Of a stretch of DNA of 64,000 bases, positions 60,700 through 64,000 are shown one piece after another. The notes under the pieces are model-generated. The model ran no database searches. It was not told where the DNA came from and worked only from the letters and a program-made list of their open reading frames with translations. The translations under genes were made by a program, and so were the position numbers. The stretch is from Siphonodentalium dalli (taxonomy: Eukaryota > Mollusca > Scaphopoda > Gadilida > Siphonodentaliidae). Location of the stretch: contig CP136066.1 of assembly GCA_032622095.1 (NCBI GenBank), positions 112,925,319 to 112,989,318 on the forward strand, given 5' to 3'. Position 1 is the first letter of the stretch, and each line of letters begins with the position of its first letter.

Positions 60700-61525
60700 A
60701 CATACAGAAAACAAGGGCTCGCATTAAATTCACTGAAAAACTACCCCTCCATGTATTTCCAAACATTTGGAATACTCTTGACGTAACTCTACAGAATATC
60801 CAATCGAAGTCAGGCTTCAAGAACAAATTTACCAAATCTATTATTGACAATTATTCTTCGAATACTAAGTGCAAAAACAAGTTTTGTCCAGATTGTACTA
60901 AAAAGATAGAATTAACTCTAACTTTTGGAATTGAACTTCCAATAAGGAAAGAAATTATAATTATAAAACGACCTTCTCTCATTAGTAAAATGAATTTAAA
61001 AAAATGAGAAGATGTGCCTGATGAATATATATGTAAATGCATGTATGTATGCGCTTATGTGTATATATGCATGTAGATATATATTTTTTTTTCAATCCTC
61101 TGTGTTGTTGAGTGCCTATATTCAGTGCAAATATTAACTATTTGGTGCAAACTGATTAGAACATTGTCTAGTTTGAACAGTTTTATCTCTGAACTTTATA
61201 GCTAAAGATTTAAAATTCTTTAATCAAATAATCAAATTGTAAACAACGCAGACACACAAAACCTCGTGTCATTATTATTTCATTATATTATATGGTTTGA
61301 ACCCCACCCAGTATGTCAATTTTGCATAAATGCCAATTTTGTATAAATTTGTATATCTTCCATATTTTTGTCCATATTTTCCGTTTCCAAATGGTGGCGG
61401 CAGGTAGACGACCATATGGTCATGCCACCACCATATGACATATTATTGTTTATTATTTAATTATATATGTGTAACACATTTTATGACGATATGCCATAAT
61501 AAAATATTTACTTACTTACTTACTA
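60700..61525 (+). mobile_element. LINE 3' fragment: C-terminal coding end plus 3' UTR and (ACTT)n tail
   Basis: A frame from about 60700 to 61007 reads QKTRARIKFTEKLPLHVFP, then NIWNTLDVTLQNIQSKSGFK, then SSNTKCKNKFCPDC before a stop. This is the shape of the extreme C-terminus of CR1/L2-like LINE polyproteins (an FP.IWN.L phrase followed by a short helix and Cys residues). A non-coding 3' part of about 500 bp follows, ending GCCATAATAAAATATTTACT and repeated TTAC to 61525, a typical short-repeat 3' tail. It is 5'-truncated, and its left border is not defined. It directly abuts another LINE fragment. Confidence 0.75.
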
Positions 61526-61537
61526 TAATACAATTTG

Positions 61538-62640
61538 TAATAGTGAAATTCACGAAGTCCTAAATAAGGATAAGGTAGTCCCTATATACAAGAAGGGTGA
61601 TATGTTAATACCTGGAAATTATCGACCTGTATGTTCAAAACTTAGCATCTAAAGTTCGTGAACGCCTATATAGTACAACCAAATTAAACGTTATTTGAAA
61701 CAACCTGCTTTACTAGTATCAATCATGATTTTCTACCGATACTGATATAATCTTCGCAGATCAACAAAAGGGGTTTGACACTGTTGACCACGACATGCTT
61801 CGAACAAAGCTAAATCACTTGGTCCGAAGAACACCACCCTGTTATGGTTTAACCCTTACCTGAACACAAGATCTCATACTGTATATATGCAGGGCACACT
61901 ATCTTAATTTGAACCGTGCGGTGTCCATCAGGGTTTTTTCTTAGGACCGTTATTGTTCCCTATATATACTAATGACGCACCAAGTGCCATGCATTGTCCA
62001 CATATATTTTAAACGGACGACTCAACGCTTAAATTGTCCGGTAATGATGTCCATTCATTTCAGTATACCCTTAACCAGGACATGGACACACTTAGTATGT
62101 GGATAGTGGACAACAAGTTGTCATTACATGCATGAAAGGCTGAATCCAGCTTGTTTAAGCAAGAAATCACACATATCTGTCACAGGCAATGGTATTGTCA
62201 TCAGGTCCACAAACTCTGTTAAATATTTTGGAGTTCAACTTTATCAAAATCTAAATGGTGGGCAAATGGGACAATTATTCCTCTCTAAGTTTAATTCCAG
62301 ATTAAAATTTCTTCATAGGAAAGCGTATTTTCTCAAGAATCCTGTTAGTATCCGCATTGATTCAGTGCCAATTTCATAATTAATTCGTGCATCTTATGGT
62401 TATCTAGTCTGACAGTCAAAACGAAAAAAACGCCTGCAGGCAACCCAAACACAGACTGGCGAGATATTGTTTTATCCCTGCTTATCGTATCAAGATTGGG
62501 TATACTGAATTCAGAGTAGTAAATTGGTTACCTACTAGCGAAATGGTTAATTTTCTAAAACTCAGTATGGTAGTAAAATCACAGAAAACAAAGTACCAGA
62601 TTTTATGCCCGTGCTCATTCGCCATACGACAGTCGATCTG
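61538..62640 (+). pseudogene. CR1/Jockey-type LINE reverse transcriptase, heavily broken
   Basis: Pieces of one RT are spread over three frames. VVPIYKKGDMLIPGNYRPV lies at about 61575-61635 (RT motif 1-2), then KGFDTVDHDMLRTKL (motif A with the catalytic Asp) near 61770, a GVHQG.FLGPLLF stretch near 61920-61960 (motif B), and TDDSTLKLSGND near 62020 where the (F/Y)xDD box stands. Next are ISVTGNGIVIRSTNSVKYFGV (about 62180) and RVVNWLPTSEMVNFLKLSM (about 62510-62570). In motif C the usual Ala is Thr. Many stops and shifts show an old, inactive copy. The endonuclease domain is absent. It differs in sequence from the L1/Tx1-like copy at 27903. Confidence 0.88.
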
Positions 62641-62845
62641 GTCCCCTCACAATTTCTTTTCCTCGGTGGGTACTTAAGGAAAGAAATTTTTCTATTCCAC
62701 CGGCATCCGGCTCTGGAACTGCCTGGCAGAGTCTTCCACCATAGCTTTGGATTAGGTGTTCACTTAAGTGTGTTACATTCACACCGCGTAATCGAATGGC
62801 CTGATCTGCACCTAAAACTCTAATCTGCGTGCCGGAACTGCTGCT

Positions 62846-62900
62846 ATGCGTGCCAAATATAGATTGTTGTTGTTGACGTCAATATTCATGAGCCACGCCG
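62846..62900 (+). CDS. Possible first exon of a secreted or membrane protein (signal peptide)
   Basis: An ATG at 62846 starts 18 codons, MRAKYRLLLLTSIFMSHA, plus one base of the next codon, directly followed by an ideal donor GTAAGT at 62901. A basic start, a leucine-rich core and small residues at the end (SHA) form a textbook signal peptide. A phase-1 intron right after the signal peptide is common in extracellular proteins. The downstream exon was not identified in the remaining 1.1 kb. The segment is short, so this could be coincidence. Confidence 0.35.
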
Positions 62901-64000
62901 GTAAGTATTTATTTGTATTTTCTTAGTTTGTGTGCATTAGATATGAGTGATAATAACGTATTCTGTGTGCAATAACGTGTGGTTGGGCGACATTTGAAAG
63001 TGTTTGAAATGTGCCACACAAAATGGCAAGAAGCCTGTTTTGTCACCATTGTTCATGCCATGACACTCGCATTTTCGTTAATTTCGAAGAATTTACAGCA
63101 TAGTGTAATATATTCACAATGAATACCTCTTTCTGAATAGTGTGTGTACATCCTGTGTCGATATCAGTAAAAGTAAGATCGAATTTCATCACTTTGGGCG
63201 ATATTTTTTCTGACACCAGTGTGTGCGACGTTGACAACTCCTTATCATGAGAGTAAGGGAATTGGTGTATTCACTATATATACTTCACGTGTGCAAATCG
63301 AACTCAGGGTAATTTGTTTTACAATTTCATTCGGAATGCCCACTGGTGTGGCATGTGGAGATCGGGGATGGGATGTGTTTTCATGACAAAGTTATCGACA
63401 GTACTTATATCATTTACAATCATGACATTGCTGTCCATGTAACAGGACCACCGTAATCACAGGAAATGTTATGTATTAAAATGATATCAAAACCGACAAT
63501 AAACATGTACACATCATAACGTTCTGTCTATTTTTGTTACCTTTGGACTTACATGGCAATCAGTTGAGAATTCCCACCCTGTATGGTGCACATATATTTG
63601 ATTTTGCTTTGAATGGATGTTGTTGAAAAATCAAAGTTGGGATACCAAAGGGATCATCTGGCCCCTGGTGAAAGGTAAAACTTAAATATACAAACTGATC
63701 TAAATTGTTTCCAGAGAATCACAGCTGCTCGTGATAGACAATTCGCCATGGCTCAGGTTATATTATAGTTAGTTATATGTAAATTGATATTTGTTTTGTT
63801 TTTCTCACTCTCAATATTGGATATCACATATAGCATGGGTTTTTTAAGTTCCTGGCATTTATTATGGAATGAAACTTCTCAACGATATAACCAGTTAACA
63901 CATCCATTCGTCCATTTCAGAATAGGCTAATATATAACGCGAAGGCAATGCGCGATCTTGGCGTCACTCCGGATCGGGATTTTCGTTAAAAGCACTTAGA
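62901..64000. other. Right edge, no further exon recognised
   Basis: It would be intron if the exon at 62846 is real. A minus-strand frame at 63043-63237 has no recognisable motif or splice support. Confidence 0.4.

Overview
This is an AT-rich, intron-rich, repeat-dense stretch of animal nuclear DNA. It has no bacterial-style gene packing: most open frames are chance or repeat-derived, and the real coding sequence sits in short exons with GT-AG boundaries. Several things suggest a marine lophotrochozoan, most likely a mollusc. They are the style of the repeats (tandem-core arrays around an AAATCCAAGATGGC motif, tracts rich in GACGGACGGAC, LINE tails of repeated ACTT or TCTA), a TTAGGG-type telomere-like tract, and a single Vsx/Chx10-type homeobox gene with introns of about 8 kb. 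The species assignment is inference.

The left 18.7 kb is the 5' part of a Vsx (visual system homeobox, Chx10/ceh-10 family) gene on the minus strand. Exon 1 is 18732-18342 and carries an octapeptide-like motif. Exon 2 is 10071-9981 and encodes a basic stretch leading into the homeodomain. Exon 3 is 1546-1423 and encodes homeodomain residues 6-46. The three exons join in phase with consensus splice sites. The remainder (recognition helix, CVC region, 3' end) lies beyond base 1. The introns hold a MULE-like element with a perfect 9-bp target duplication, a large inverted repeat, piggyBac-type MITEs, a paired-hairpin MITE, a 175-bp tandem array and an interstitial telomere-like tract.

From 18.7 to 27.9 kb lies the upstream flank of Vsx, with small MITEs and duplications and a 65-bp tandem array at 26.5-27.1 kb. 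At 27903-32322 sits a complete insertion of an L1/Tx1-like LINE between identical 12-bp target duplications; it has a single recognisable endonuclease-RT reading frame broken by several frameshifts and stops. At 32.9-36.5 kb a diverged tandem-core array contains a second MULE-like copy inserted cleanly into one repeat unit. At 37255-37389 (minus) one convincing exon of an unrecognised protein is seen.

The 38.6-43.7 kb block is an inverted duplication with arms of about 1.4 kb. Each arm carries a matching 88-codon open frame. Between and beside the arms are copies of a dispersed element ending in a GACGAAGTCGGG-type tail. The 44.6-45.0 kb area has a near-perfect long hairpin and a tRNA-like SINE head. 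Degenerate 3' LINE pieces lie at 50.3-51.5 kb (minus), 60.7-61.5 kb and 61.5-62.6 kb (plus).

The most striking structure is at 51717-55381: a GC- and CpG-rich foldback element built from about 170-bp monomers in a higher-order order, the two sides in opposite orientation, with inverted ends and an 8-bp flanking duplication TTCGCCAG. It looks like a foldback-type non-autonomous DNA transposon. The right end holds another hairpin MITE pair and a possible first exon of a secreted protein at 62846-62900.
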